Assembly (NCBI GenBank): GCA_029246505.1
Contig: JAQWNC010000002.1
Coordinates: 106,223-170,222 of the forward strand
DNA from: Arenicellaceae bacterium
GTDB taxonomy: Bacteria; Pseudomonadota; Gammaproteobacteria; Arenicellales; Arenicellaceae
Direction of reading: 5' to 3'
DNA: 64,000 nt
The translations under genes and the position numbers were made by a program. Every line of letters starts with the position of its first letter. Position 1 is the stretch's first letter. Shown here in pieces: positions 16,667 to 26,069 of the stretch. Under the pieces are notes generated by a model that was not told where the DNA came from, ran no database searches, and worked only from the letters and a program-made list of their open reading frames with translations.

Positions 16667-18280
16667 TTACTCAGCAGATACGCTGTAGCTATCAGCAATC
16701 TCGCTGCAAGGGGCGGAACTGCAACCCTCTGCGGTCCTAACGTAGTCCACCTTGACCTGTTTAGATGAAACGGTCACATGCATAAATCCTGCACCTGGAA
16801 GGACAACACCCTGCTCGTAGTCATAGCCTTGATAGCCGGCTTGCCGAATTAAACCCTCTCCGCCCGGTGTAGCGCGAGAAGGCTGTGGAACTTCCTGATA
16901 TATGACCCCGCTTGGATGCACCTCTTTAACGTAAATATGGTCGTGACCGTGAAATACAATTTGGACATTGTTTTTGATAAGAAGACCCTGAATCGACTCT
17001 CCCCCCCAACCGGGTCGATACTGCTCAAAGTCATACGATTCTGTAGATGAATCAACCCTTCTAATCTGCGGCGCATCACCTTCAGTGTTATGTACTCCAC
17101 CTTCGAAAGTAATGTAGTTTGAACGATCCCAATTTTCGACATCAAAAGGCGTACGACCACCCCATTCGAAATAATCTGAATACAGAGCCCCTCCTCTGCT
17201 ACCCCCAAACGGATTACTCAACCCTCCCACCAGGTGGTGAATGAATACGAACTTAAAGGTTGCATTACTACTTTCCAACGTCCTTTTTAGCCAGGCAAAT
17301 TGCTCCGCACCGAGAGACTTACACCACGGGCCTCCGCACTGATTTGGCTCCCAAAAGGGGTCCAATGCGATAAATAGTGCACTGCCCCATTCCCAAGCGT
17401 AATAGCCGTCCTGACGGCCGATAAAGTCATGTTCAGTTGTAGGACCACTATAGAACCCATTATCGCTTGGTGAAGGAAAGTACTTTTTACGTGCATTTAT
17501 GGCCCAAACCGCCAAATTATTTGGGGTCCCGTCTAACCTGATACTATCTTCTGCTTCGTGATTGCCCTGCACTAACATGAGCGGAATGGAAGAGCCTCCA
17601 TAAGTCATTAAGGATCGCATATAGGTAACATCCTGCAGAACTTCCGCCTCGGTGATTGCCGCACTTTCTTCTCGCTCTTGTATCGAAAACAGTCCATTTT
17701 GGTAATTCTGGGCTGTCATAAAGAAATCCCCTAAATCTACGGTAAAGTCCGGGTCGTAGCTAAGCATGTTTTCGACGGTGCGAGCATAAATTTTATCGTC
17801 AGATGTTTCGCGGTTACATCGTGGCCCACACCAATCTTCAAATCGGGTTCTGGCTCCCAAATGGGGGTCCGCTTGAACGGCAAAACTAAAGGTAACTCCG
17901 TCAGATTTTGCGGTATCAAAACTGTACTCAGTTCCAGTGGCAAACTCTTCAGATGTCTCTGATTTGAATCGAAGCCGATAGAAATATTCCGAATCGCCAG
18001 TCAGGTCGTTTAAGTTAAATGTAAAAACTTGGTCTACCAAAATACTTTCTACACTGGTGCTACGACTGTAATCACCAGAGACGCCACCATACTCGACGTA
18101 AAGCTCATTATCTGAGAAGGCCATTACGCTAATCGCAATACCTTGATCGGTTGGCCGACCAAGTAGAATATCGCCATCGAACTCGACAACTTCAGTCGTC
18201 TGCGAGGAGACATTTGGAAACGAGCCCCCCATCAGAGAAACCATTAAAATGATCTTAAAGAAGCCACGTATACTATCCAT
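16667..18280 (-). CDS. Secreted calcineurin-like metallophosphoesterase
   Basis: 537 residues with a signal peptide (to about 26). An N-terminal beta-sandwich like that of purple acid phosphatases (about 30-125, YFYRLRFKSETSEEF) precedes the dimetal phosphoesterase domain. Metal-ligand blocks are visible in order: QADPHLG, VDLGDFF, QGNHEAED, FIHHLVG and FHGHDHIYV. Several Cys pairs (WCGPRC, CGGPWC, CSSAPC) suggest disulfides in the mature exported protein. It should hydrolyse phosphate esters outside the cytoplasm; the substrate is unknown. It is convergent with the Mo subunit gene and precedes nothing obviously linked. Confidence 0.85.
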   Translation of the reverse strand: MDSIRGFFKIILMVSLMGGSFPNVSSQTTEVVEFDGDILLGRPTDQGIAISVMAFSDNELYVEYGGVSGDYSRSTSVESILVDQVFTFNLNDLTGDSEYFYRLRFKSETSEEFATGTEYSFDTAKSDGVTFSFAVQADPHLGARTRFEDWCGPRCNRETSDDKIYARTVENMLSYDPDFTVDLGDFFMTAQNYQNGLFSIQEREESAAITEAEVLQDVTYMRSLMTYGGSSIPLMLVQGNHEAEDSIRLDGTPNNLAVWAINARKKYFPSPSDNGFYSGPTTEHDFIGRQDGYYAWEWGSALFIALDPFWEPNQCGGPWCKSLGAEQFAWLKRTLESSNATFKFVFIHHLVGGLSNPFGGSRGGALYSDYFEWGGRTPFDVENWDRSNYITFEGGVHNTEGDAPQIRRVDSSTESYDFEQYRPGWGGESIQGLLIKNNVQIVFHGHDHIYVKEVHPSGVIYQEVPQPSRATPGGEGLIRQAGYQGYDYEQGVVLPGAGFMHVTVSSKQVKVDYVRTAEGCSSAPCSEIADSYSVSAE

Positions 18281-18357
18281 CTAAAAACCCCAAAATAAAA
18301 TCTATTCACCCCAGTTAGCCATCTACTTATCCATACCTACACTTACGCAACCGCAGC

Positions 18358-19200
18358 TTAGGGTACTTTTACAAACGTAAAGACCTGCTCACTAATCGGC
18401 AGGCCATAAAGGTGGGCTGCAAGATCATCAGGCTCGTTATTTGCAGCAATACACCCAAAATAACGACCCTTACAGCTGACCTCTAATTCATCACCGGCGA
18501 AGGGAAATGGAAACATTTCATATTTTCCATCACCTATGGGCCGCACTGTCACGGTAGAGTCCTCATCCACTGAATTCGGAATATGAACAAATTGCTCTTG
18601 CATCCGCTGACTGTCATGCCGCAGGTTAAAATACAACGCCAAAGTATCGAAAAATTGCAGTAGTTTGTAGTTCCGCATCAATGACTTTTCATCCACCCAG
18701 CCGGCAGTTTCCGGAGACGCTGCCAGCTCGTCCTTCAGCCGTTGTTGACGGGTAATCTCATCATCAAGCAATCCGCTGACAAACTTTTCGTTTTCCGGTG
18801 GTATAGGAACTGATTTTCTACCATCTAGAACGGTGAATTCAGATACTCCATAACGCTCATTGTAAAGCCCCCAGCTATGCATACTCGACAACAAGCCGCA
18901 ATAAGGATGTTCGGCTTGATTGAAATCAGGTGAACGACGGCTGGTATCTAGAACGCCTGGCACAGGCCCAGTGCCAAGACCACAAGGGAATCCGCTTTCA
19001 GTGTGGAGTACTGGATTTGCATCGGTTTCATCCCAGCCGCGATCATGGTGGGCAACAGTGTAGATAAATTCCTCGTAGGGCTCTGGGCGCTCAAACATCT
19101 CATTCCCAAAGGCTCTCATCATTTGTTCACAAAGTTCCAGGTGTTCCACCATAGTGGACACAAAACGTTTTTTACCAACTGGTGCGGATTGGATGATCAT
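18358..19200 (-). CDS. DUF3891 family protein
   Basis: 280 residues, no signal peptide, probably cytoplasmic. The N-terminal half has TVAHHDRGWDE and EHPYCGLLSSMHSWGLYNER, both characteristic of the DUF3891 family. The conserved His residues and the HHDxGW pattern suggest a metal-dependent hydrolase-like fold, but no activity has been assigned. It is transcribed alone, 77 bases upstream of the phosphoesterase gene on the same strand. The 240-base region upstream, shared with the divergent broken NHL gene, holds no gene. Confidence 0.75.
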   Translation of the reverse strand: MIIQSAPVGKKRFVSTMVEHLELCEQMMRAFGNEMFERPEPYEEFIYTVAHHDRGWDETDANPVLHTESGFPCGLGTGPVPGVLDTSRRSPDFNQAEHPYCGLLSSMHSWGLYNERYGVSEFTVLDGRKSVPIPPENEKFVSGLLDDEITRQQRLKDELAASPETAGWVDEKSLMRNYKLLQFFDTLALYFNLRHDSQRMQEQFVHIPNSVDEDSTVTVRPIGDGKYEMFPFPFAGDELEVSCKGRYFGCIAANNEPDDLAAHLYGLPISEQVFTFVKVP

Positions 19201-19440
19201 GTGCGTACTCCTCTGTGTGTAGATATCGTACTGGAGCGAATATTTGATGAGGTTGATTCACCCTCGACCGAAGGCCCTTACAATAGCCCCTACAATACAA
19301 TCATTAAGTTACAGCAGACAATATATTGCTGTTTATTCTGAGGTTTGGCAAGCGAGCTTGTCTCAACCATAAAGGGGCTATATTCTGAACTTCAAGACCT
19401 ACCGACATAACTGTACCGAGATAGCTACACCGAGAAAACT

Positions 19441-20650
19441 ATGCGAGCACTATTGGATAACGTAAAACACACTACCGTTATAATCACCCTGCTGATAGTT
19501 TTTCTGCCGGTAAATGACAGCGCGGTACAGATCCTGCCTTCTCCAGAATACACTGTTGATCCCTATTGGCCAAAAGTACCGTTTCTTAATGCTTGGTTGA
19601 TACAAGGTGTACCGACCATCACTACCGATGCCAATGACCATATCTTGGCCATCAGCCGAACCGACGATCTACGCCCCGATGAGTCGATGGCAACCTATGA
19701 CCCACCGTGTGGCGACTGCTACGTCGCAGCTCCAGAGATTCTTGAATTTGATAGTGAAGGAAACCTACACAATGCCTGGGGTGCCCTGGGTACCATCCGC
19801 TGTGGCCTAAACGCCCCCAATCGATACAGGTCGACAGTGACTTTAATGTATGGGTAGCAGCATTTGGTCAGGGCGACGGCCTAATGTAATTCACACGACA
19901 AGGTGAATTCGTGTGGGACTTCCCCATCGTGGGGCAAAACCAGAACCCAGTGAAACACCGCTATCGAGAGGTTATGAAGACAATCAGGAAACGGACATAC
20001 TCGCAAACGGTGTGCACAACTTCACGCTCGATAGCGAAGCACGCGAGATATACCTAACAGAAGGCAAACGCGTATTAGCTTACGACATGGACGACGGTGG
20101 CTTCAAACTAGGCTGGGGTGGTCGTGGTATGCCGCTAAGCGAAATTAGCGATCAACCGACACCGTCTTATGATTGGAAAGGTAGCGCACCTCCAGACCAG
20201 GATGCGTTCGCACCCGCGCTACACTGCATTATGCTATCGAAAGACGGATTGGTTTATGTTTGCGAGCGCGGCATGAATCGTATTCAAATATTTACTCGGC
20301 AAGGCGAACATGCCAGCGATTTTCTGGTCGCGCCAAATACTCTAAGTCGGGGGCCCATTTGTGGTGGCTCGGGCCATGCAACGCTACCAATGTGCGACAG
20401 CACCTATAGTCTAGCGTTTTCGCACGATGAACAACAAAAGTATGTGTTGATTGCCGATGGCACCAATCACCGGGTCTGGATCTACGATCGCTTGACCGGC
20501 GAATACGTGGGGCAATTCGGTAGCCCCGGCCGAAACGCTGGGCAATTGTACTGAATAGACGGTATCGCCACGGACTCGGTAGGCAATGTATATACAGGCT
20601 AAGTATTAACCGGAAAACGTGTTCAGTAATTTGTCTTAAAGAATAAATAA
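19441..20650 (+). pseudogene. Decayed NHL/SMP-30-like beta-propeller gene
   Basis: The gene starts with a signal peptide and PEYTVDPYWPKVPF, like the intact paralogue at 20765 (NFYVDPSWPNPLPN). It then suffers a frame change near 19795-19825, an in-frame TAA at 19887-19889 (in GLM-stop-FTRQGEFVWD), another frame change near 19975, and stops at 20552-20554, 20600-20602 and 20627-20629. The remaining text is clearly propeller-like (IQVDSDFNVWVAAFG, LAFSHDEQQKYVLIADGTNH, IDGIATDSVGNVYTG). At least five lesions mean it is not functional as a full-length protein. Confidence 0.88.
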
Positions 20651-20764
20651 GCTAGTAACGAGCTTCATCGCAATGCTACCTGTCTACCCAACTTTTGCGT
20701 TATGTTACTTACTGGCAACTGGTTTGCTAATAGTCGCGATTATCTAGCCGGGTAAGTAGATAAA

Positions 20765-22033
20765 TCACGGCAGCTCGGCAACTTGCTTTAGTAACTTTCC
20801 CTTTGGACTGTTAGCTGGCACGAATCGCTGTACACGGAATGAATCAACCTCACCCGTGTAGATATTGCCCTGAGAGTCGACGGCAAGCATATGCAAGCCA
20901 AAGAACTGACCGCTATTTTCTCCCATACTACCTATCTCTCCTACAACCCGGCCATTATCTCGATCAAGGAACCATATTCTGCTATTCATACGATCTGAAA
21001 TATAAAGATATTTCTGCTCTGGGTCAGGCGAGAACGCGACACCACCGGTAGACCCTCCACCACCGGTACTCGGCGCCAGAACAAACTCTTTAAGAAATTC
21101 ACCATTCTTATCTGTAACTTGAATGCGATTTGCGCGTCGATCGGCTGCATACACCAATCCATCATATGAGATGTTTACGGTCAAATGTCCGACAAAGTCC
21201 TTGGGCATTGGGCCATTCGGGGTATAAGTGTGATCACCATCATCGATGCTGATCTCTGCGAGCGGTTTGCCATAAGCACCCCACCCCCGCTTAAACTCGA
21301 ACGTTTCTAGATCAAAAACAAGCACACGCCCACCAAGATAGTTGTCTGCCACCAGCACCTCGCTGTCTGCTTCCAGAACTCGAATCTCCTCGATTCCACC
21401 TACTATCATCGGCGTCTCAGGCGGGTACTTCTTGCGAAACTCAGTTCGCGCAGCTGCTTTGGCAACCAACTCGGCAGGATCGGTTGGCATCGATGGCATA
21501 AAGACATTGGCATGCTCAAGCGTTCCCTTGCCTGGTATCCGTTCCGCCAGAGGTACAAGCCCAACTTGACCGCCATTCTCTCTTTCTGGTGTCCGCGCAA
21601 GCTCTGCAACCAGCTCACCATTCCGCGAATCGTACTTGCGAACGGTATCTTGCCCGATATACACAAACCCTTCGTCATCTACGTCCATACCGTGCGCTTG
21701 TGGCGCGTCGAAATAACCAATAACCTCGCCTGACTTATCGAAATGAATTATCGTGGGGGGCCGCTCGCAGCAAAGTGAAATCGGCGGTTCGAGTTCCGCA
21801 AGAAGCTCCATATCAGAGAGATCATCCGGGCGATTCAAAACCCAAACATTATCATCTAAGTCAATCGCGAGGCCAGAAATACCACCTAATTTCCAGTTGT
21901 TCGGCAGCGGATTAGGCCACGAGGGGTCCACATAAAAATTGGGTGCAGATTGGGAAAGTACACCACTACTTATGAACATAATCGCTACCAGAATAGCTGA
22001 TAGCCGAAACAAATTAGAAAGTTTAGCGCTCAT
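20765..22033 (-). CDS. Secreted NHL-repeat (SMP-30/gluconolactonase-like) beta-propeller protein
   Basis: 422 residues with a signal peptide ending SSGVLS. Propeller repeats are visible as GISGLAIDLDDNVWVLNRPD, AHGMDVDDEGFVYIGQ, VNISYDGLVYAADRRANRIQ and LHMLAVDSQGNIYTGEVDSF. This architecture matches periplasmic NHL/6-bladed propeller proteins often annotated as peptidyl-glycine monooxygenase-like or gluconolactonase-like; no catalytic residue set was confirmed. It is the intact homologue of the broken gene at 19441 and is convergent with it. Confidence 0.8.
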   Translation of the reverse strand: MSAKLSNLFRLSAILVAIMFISSGVLSQSAPNFYVDPSWPNPLPNNWKLGGISGLAIDLDDNVWVLNRPDDLSDMELLAELEPPISLCCERPPTIIHFDKSGEVIGYFDAPQAHGMDVDDEGFVYIGQDTVRKYDSRNGELVAELARTPERENGGQVGLVPLAERIPGKGTLEHANVFMPSMPTDPAELVAKAAARTEFRKKYPPETPMIVGGIEEIRVLEADSEVLVADNYLGGRVLVFDLETFEFKRGWGAYGKPLAEISIDDGDHTYTPNGPMPKDFVGHLTVNISYDGLVYAADRRANRIQVTDKNGEFLKEFVLAPSTGGGGSTGGVAFSPDPEQKYLYISDRMNSRIWFLDRDNGRVVGEIGSMGENSGQFFGLHMLAVDSQGNIYTGEVDSFRVQRFVPANSPKGKLLKQVAELP

Positions 22034-22180
22034 TCAGGGACCTATTTTTCGTAGGAGGCGTTTGTAGAGGACGCTCGTATGGAACTATAGCTCATTACTC
22101 GGAGCCAACCACAGGGTTTGTCAGACTACCAATGCCCTCAATGGTGCATACTGCTACAAACCATAGATAGACACCAGATC

Positions 22181-22915
22181 TCAGTTCGCTTCATAATTCA
22201 GAACCTCTTCCTCAAAAGGTACGAAATTCACATTATCCATACAAGAAAATTCTTCTATATCCCAAGCTACTCGACGGTATCGCCTTTGACCCGTCCAAGA
22301 TTCCGTAAACGCAACAGGGTCTTCAATCAAAATATCTATAACCAAGTTCCCCTGATCATCTAGCTGAATCCTTTCTTCAACTCTTAGTTTATCGCTATGC
22401 GGCACGCCTTCGCGATCAATCCATGTTTTGTCATTAAAATTGACGGTTTCTACAACAAGTATTTTACCGTCCCAATAACCCGTTGCATCACCCATCCACA
22501 TCGGCGCAAGATCAGTTCTATGCTCTCGTCCATCGGTATAGATCTGTCTTATTACATGATCATATTCAAATAACATCATAACCCTACCTTCAGAATGAAT
22601 AATTTCCATTGGAAATGGATGCATGTAAATTCTTGGGGTTCCAGGCCTAAAACATTCATACACAGGGTCGTTAGTTTCCAGTACAGGAACGCTCCTGCTA
22701 CCAAAAGTCGGCTTGGCTAGATCGTAACGGGCCTGCCCCCAGGGAGTCATAGGCGGCGGATCAGCCCTTAATGCAGAATTTTGAAAACTTCGATTTTCTT
22801 CTGGAGGGTTGTTCGTCCACACACCGGAAAAGTCATCGCCTGCTTGAGCGAAAACGTTAGAACAAAATACGAAAACTACCAATACTGGTAAAGTTGTTAT
22901 CTTCTTATACATCAT
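22181..22915 (-). CDS. Secreted C-module-only protein
   Basis: 244 residues with a signal peptide ending NVFA. The C-module is recognised by FSGVWTNNPPEE, a Cys in YECFRPGTPRIYMHPFPMEI, HVIRQIYTDGREH, ATGYWDGKILVVETVNFNDK, the RVEERIQLDDQG segment, DPVAFTESWTG and a late Cys (FSCMDN). It deviates slightly at the GHSxG position (DATGYWDGK). The N-only gene at 22941 lies 25 bases upstream on the same strand, so the N and C modules are supplied as separate co-transcribed proteins. Function is unknown. Confidence 0.8.
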   Translation of the reverse strand: MMYKKITTLPVLVVFVFCSNVFAQAGDDFSGVWTNNPPEENRSFQNSALRADPPPMTPWGQARYDLAKPTFGSRSVPVLETNDPVYECFRPGTPRIYMHPFPMEIIHSEGRVMMLFEYDHVIRQIYTDGREHRTDLAPMWMGDATGYWDGKILVVETVNFNDKTWIDREGVPHSDKLRVEERIQLDDQGNLVIDILIEDPVAFTESWTGQRRYRRVAWDIEEFSCMDNVNFVPFEEEVLNYEAN

Positions 22916-22940
22916 AAATCCCCAATAGCCAGTTTACAGA

Positions 22941-23336
22941 TCAATCTTCGCCTACTAAGACCTCGCCATTTGAATCTACTACCTTCCTAAGTCGCAGCGA
23001 AGGCGCACCACTTCTGGCCGGGTTACCAGATAGTGTTATTTCATCGCCCGGTTTCAAAATGTCTTTACTCCAGCTTGTTGTGGAGCCTCTTTCCATTCGA
23101 GCCAGTCGATTTGGGCTGGTTAGCTCACCGGACCATTCAACCAGCTCACCGTTTTCGTCTTCCGCCTCAATGTATATTAATACGTGTGGATTCACGAAAT
23201 GAAACTGTGACACCTTACCAGTAACCGTTTTTGACAAGCTAGCGTCGTAGGCAGCGCCTCCATGGTGAGCTAAAGCGTCAATCGAAAAACACAAAATACC
23301 CGCCATTACAAAACTATAAAACTTCGATCTAAACAT
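22941..23336 (-). CDS. Secreted N-module (DUF6152-like) protein
   Basis: 131 residues with a signal peptide ending IDALA and the predicted mature start HHGGAAYDASLSKTV. The module includes FHFVNPHVLIYIEAEDENGE, the NRLARMERGS segment, LKPGDEITLSGNPARSGAPS and VVDSNGEVLVGED. Here Gly replaces the usual Ser after His-His. It is the first gene of a two-gene unit with the C-only gene at 22181. Function is unknown. Confidence 0.82.
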   Translation of the reverse strand: MFRSKFYSFVMAGILCFSIDALAHHGGAAYDASLSKTVTGKVSQFHFVNPHVLIYIEAEDENGELVEWSGELTSPNRLARMERGSTTSWSKDILKPGDEITLSGNPARSGAPSLRLRKVVDSNGEVLVGED

Positions 23337-23475
23337 AAATTTTCTCCCGTAAAACTAAGATCAAATGCCGAATTACTCCTTATTCCTATTAAGTAGTAAT
23401 TCGGCGAACTCCTGATTAGTTTAGCAAAGAACTTGAAAATGATTGAAATTTATCGATTCACACTAGTTACACAAA

Positions 23476-25587
23476 TCAAAACAACATTCGCGCACCGATT
23501 TCAATACTACGCCCGGCGGCTGGTGCAATATCTTTAACAATCGAAGCGTGATAGCGCTGCTCCTCGTCAGTTAAGTTCCGCCCTTGTAAGAAAAGCGTCA
23601 ACTCGTTATCACCAAATTGAATGGTACGCCCTATATATAAAGCCAGGTCGTTGTAAGAATCGGTTGGCAGTTCGCCAAAAGCAGTCCGCTGTTGCCCGTC
23701 AACGAAGGACCAATCAGCGTCAATCGACCAAGCAGCACTAATCCAGGAAAAACCAACGCCAACTCGAGACGCCGGTATTCGCGGTAAATTATCATTCGAA
23801 TTCAAACTCGTACCCAACTCGCCACGTACCGTGTCGAACAAAAACGTGAAATCAAGGTCACCACCACCTACAACCCCAAGATGAACCAAGCCTTTCAAAT
23901 CAAGGCCCGCAAAACTTGCGTCGTTTTGTTGATAATTAAATACAGGTAAATCGTCTTCAACCGCCAACGTATTTTGTTGATATATAAAGTCTGAAAAGTC
24001 CATATAGTAGACGCTTGCATCTAGCTCTATAAGTCCGTTTTCAAAACCCGCGGTTAACGTCAGTCCGGTAGCTCGCTCCTTACCTAAACCTGGATCACCA
24101 ATTTCGAAAGAATTGGTTGCGAGATGGGGCCCATTTGAATAAATCTCCTCGATGGTTGGCGCACGACTGCTGTAATCAATCAATGCAGACAAGGTTAGCT
24201 GTTCGTTAACCGGCCGTATCACACCAAATGACGCACTCACAGTAGAAAAGTCTCGGTCTTGCAAGCCGACCGCTGTTGGCTTATGTCGCAATTTCTCCAG
24301 CCGCAATCCTGTCTCAATATCAAAACTTGAGAAATCGCGCTCTCCTACCCAAAATATTCCTGCCGACTCAGTATCTACTGGCGGTACAAAAGCTTCTTCG
24401 CCAATTGCGGAATATTGACGAGAGTTAGCTTGCAATCCAAACGTACCGCTAACCTCGTTCCAAGGCAGATGCTGCAATTGAAGGCGCGCTTCCCACGCAT
24501 CGTTATTGAATTCTGTAGCTACAACCCCATCACCTTCGATCTCCCGATGCTTATAATCGTTAATACCAAGCCGAAAATTAAGCGACATAAATCCAGCAAA
24601 AGGGTCATCTAACTCTGCTTCAATATCAAACCGTGTCTGTGACATATCGATCATACCCGGCTCTTCTCCTTCTTCATGCTCCTCCTCTTCATGACCTTCT
24701 TCTTCGTGACCCTCCTCCTCATGGCCATGGCCGAACAATCCATATTCGGCATCCAGTGCACTAGCTGAGAACCCAAAGAAACCGCGATCGCCAACATAGC
24801 TCAAACCCAGAGCCCCACCTTGTCTTTGTGCTCGACTACCGACTAATACACCACTTTCTTCACCTTCTTCCTCATGTTCCTTACCCGCTGCCTCTTCAGC
24901 CTCGCGCAGTGCCAACGATTCGGTTTCTCCCGGTATGTCGTAGTCATCGGCATCACTTACAAACCCATCAAAATGCAAGACCATATTTTCGCTTAGCTGC
25001 GCGTCAAGACGGATCGCGCCACTACGAGCATTGGCATTATCCGCTGCTCGCAATTGAGCTCGGCCCTGAAAACCGTCTATGTGCTCCTTGGCAATACGCC
25101 CTGTTTCAACATCCACAACACCACCGATCGCTGAGCTACCGTAAAGCAAGGTACTCGCACCCTTTAAAACAGATATTTGGTTTGCAATGAATGGCTCGAC
25201 ACTAACCGCATGATCGCCCGATGTAACTGACACATCGAGACTATCGATTCGGTCTTGAGTCGTTTTAACCCGCGCTCCACCCAAGCCATGAATAACCGGT
25301 CTGCCAACGGCTGAGCCAAAACTAGCCGATTGGATGCCGGGTTCATTTTTTAATGTCTCTCCAAGCGAACCCTGTACACTTTTAGCGAGTTCGTCCCCGT
25401 TTAATACGGTTATCGACTGAGCGGTGCCATCCTCTGACAGTGGATGAGCCAGCACCCGAATTTCTTCGAGGTGCAATCCTGCATTGGTTTCTGAAGTTGA
25501 ATTTTGGGCCATCGCCAAATCGGAGGCCAAAACATTTATAAGTAAACCTGAAAGCGCCACTGTGGCAGTAATTGTTTTTGATTGCAT
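23476..25587 (-). CDS. TonB-dependent outer-membrane receptor with His/Glu-rich loops (ZnuD-like)
   Basis: 703 residues with a signal peptide ending DLAMA, a plug domain (about 45-155, with QSITVLNGDELAKSVQGSLG and VLKGASTLLYGSSAIGG) and a 22-strand barrel ending in ARMLF. Two external segments are very rich in His and Glu: near residue 240 (KEHEEEGEES) and near 288-315 (GHGHEEEGHEEEGHEEEEH). This pattern fits metal receptors of the ZnuD type for zinc. The upstream small His-containing secreted protein supports a zinc role. The metal is inferred, not shown. Confidence 0.85.
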   Translation of the reverse strand: MQSKTITATVALSGLLINVLASDLAMAQNSTSETNAGLHLEEIRVLAHPLSEDGTAQSITVLNGDELAKSVQGSLGETLKNEPGIQSASFGSAVGRPVIHGLGGARVKTTQDRIDSLDVSVTSGDHAVSVEPFIANQISVLKGASTLLYGSSAIGGVVDVETGRIAKEHIDGFQGRAQLRAADNANARSGAIRLDAQLSENMVLHFDGFVSDADDYDIPGETESLALREAEEAAGKEHEEEGEESGVLVGSRAQRQGGALGLSYVGDRGFFGFSASALDAEYGLFGHGHEEEGHEEEGHEEEEHEEGEEPGMIDMSQTRFDIEAELDDPFAGFMSLNFRLGINDYKHREIEGDGVVATEFNNDAWEARLQLQHLPWNEVSGTFGLQANSRQYSAIGEEAFVPPVDTESAGIFWVGERDFSSFDIETGLRLEKLRHKPTAVGLQDRDFSTVSASFGVIRPVNEQLTLSALIDYSSRAPTIEEIYSNGPHLATNSFEIGDPGLGKERATGLTLTAGFENGLIELDASVYYMDFSDFIYQQNTLAVEDDLPVFNYQQNDASFAGLDLKGLVHLGVVGGGDLDFTFLFDTVRGELGTSLNSNDNLPRIPASRVGVGFSWISAAWSIDADWSFVDGQQRTAFGELPTDSYNDLALYIGRTIQFGDNELTLFLQGRNLTDEEQRYHASIVKDIAPAAGRSIEIGARMLF

Positions 25588-25699
25588 AATAATTCTTCAA
25601 TAGATAAGCGGCCGAAAAGGCCGGAAACACTAAGGGAGTGACAAAATGTCACCAAAGATCGAAAAACACCTGACATCGCAGGTGGATCCAGCAGAATTA

Positions 25700-25969
25700 C
25701 TAAGCTAAAGGTGGTGCGCGGGAGGAATAGACGGTGCGCTCGAACGAGAACACCTCAATTGATAGAAGCAAAAAATGCGCTTCTAGTTCAACGGGTAAAA
25801 TAGGGTTTGTGCGTGGTAAATCGCAATCACCAGCTTGATCAGCGGTGACGAAAGCAGCACACAACTCCGTATGCTCAAAGGCCTTATGCTCAATATCATG
25901 CTGCGCTATTGCTGTTTGTGACAGCAATAAAAAGCTTAGCAGCAGCGACAATATGGGCTTGTACCTCAT
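25700..25969 (-). CDS. Small secreted protein upstream of the zinc-type receptor (putative zinc chaperone)
   Basis: 89 residues with a signal peptide ending TAIA, then QHDIEHKAFEHTELCAAF and the terminal SSRAPPLA. Short proteins with an HxxxH/Cys N-terminal part and a RAPP-like tail are often found beside ZnuD-like receptors and annotated as zinc-uptake chaperones. The metal role is inferred from His, Cys and neighbourhood. It precedes the receptor by 112 bases; that gap contains small hairpins (GGCCGAAAAGGCC at 25611-25623 and GTGACAAAATGTCAC). Confidence 0.6.
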   Translation of the reverse strand: MRYKPILSLLLSFLLLSQTAIAQHDIEHKAFEHTELCAAFVTADQAGDCDLPRTNPILPVELEAHFLLLSIEVFSFERTVYSSRAPPLA

Positions 25970-25985
25970 AATACCTGTGTAAAAA

Positions 25986-26008
25986 GAATATTCTATAACC
26001 TTATATTC
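25986..26008. promoter_or_regulatory. Candidate Zur/Fur-family operator
   Basis: A 23-base element, GAATAT-N11-ATATTC, lies 17 bases upstream of the ATG of the small secreted protein. Size and AT-rich palindromic arms resemble Zur/Fur-family boxes, and position fits repression of the downstream zinc-type operon. No exact Zur consensus was matched, so this is a weak call. Confidence 0.3.
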
Positions 26009-26069
26009 TCCGGAATAGTAGCAAGTTTGAGTTTCCTAAAAGGTTAAGATTCCGCAATAATTTTAATTA

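Noticed and set aside
24660..24900. The HEEEG-type segment as a CRISPR-like or DNA satellite repeat
   Set aside because: The repetition is in codons for His and Glu within an intact reading frame, so it is a protein feature, with irregular unit length.
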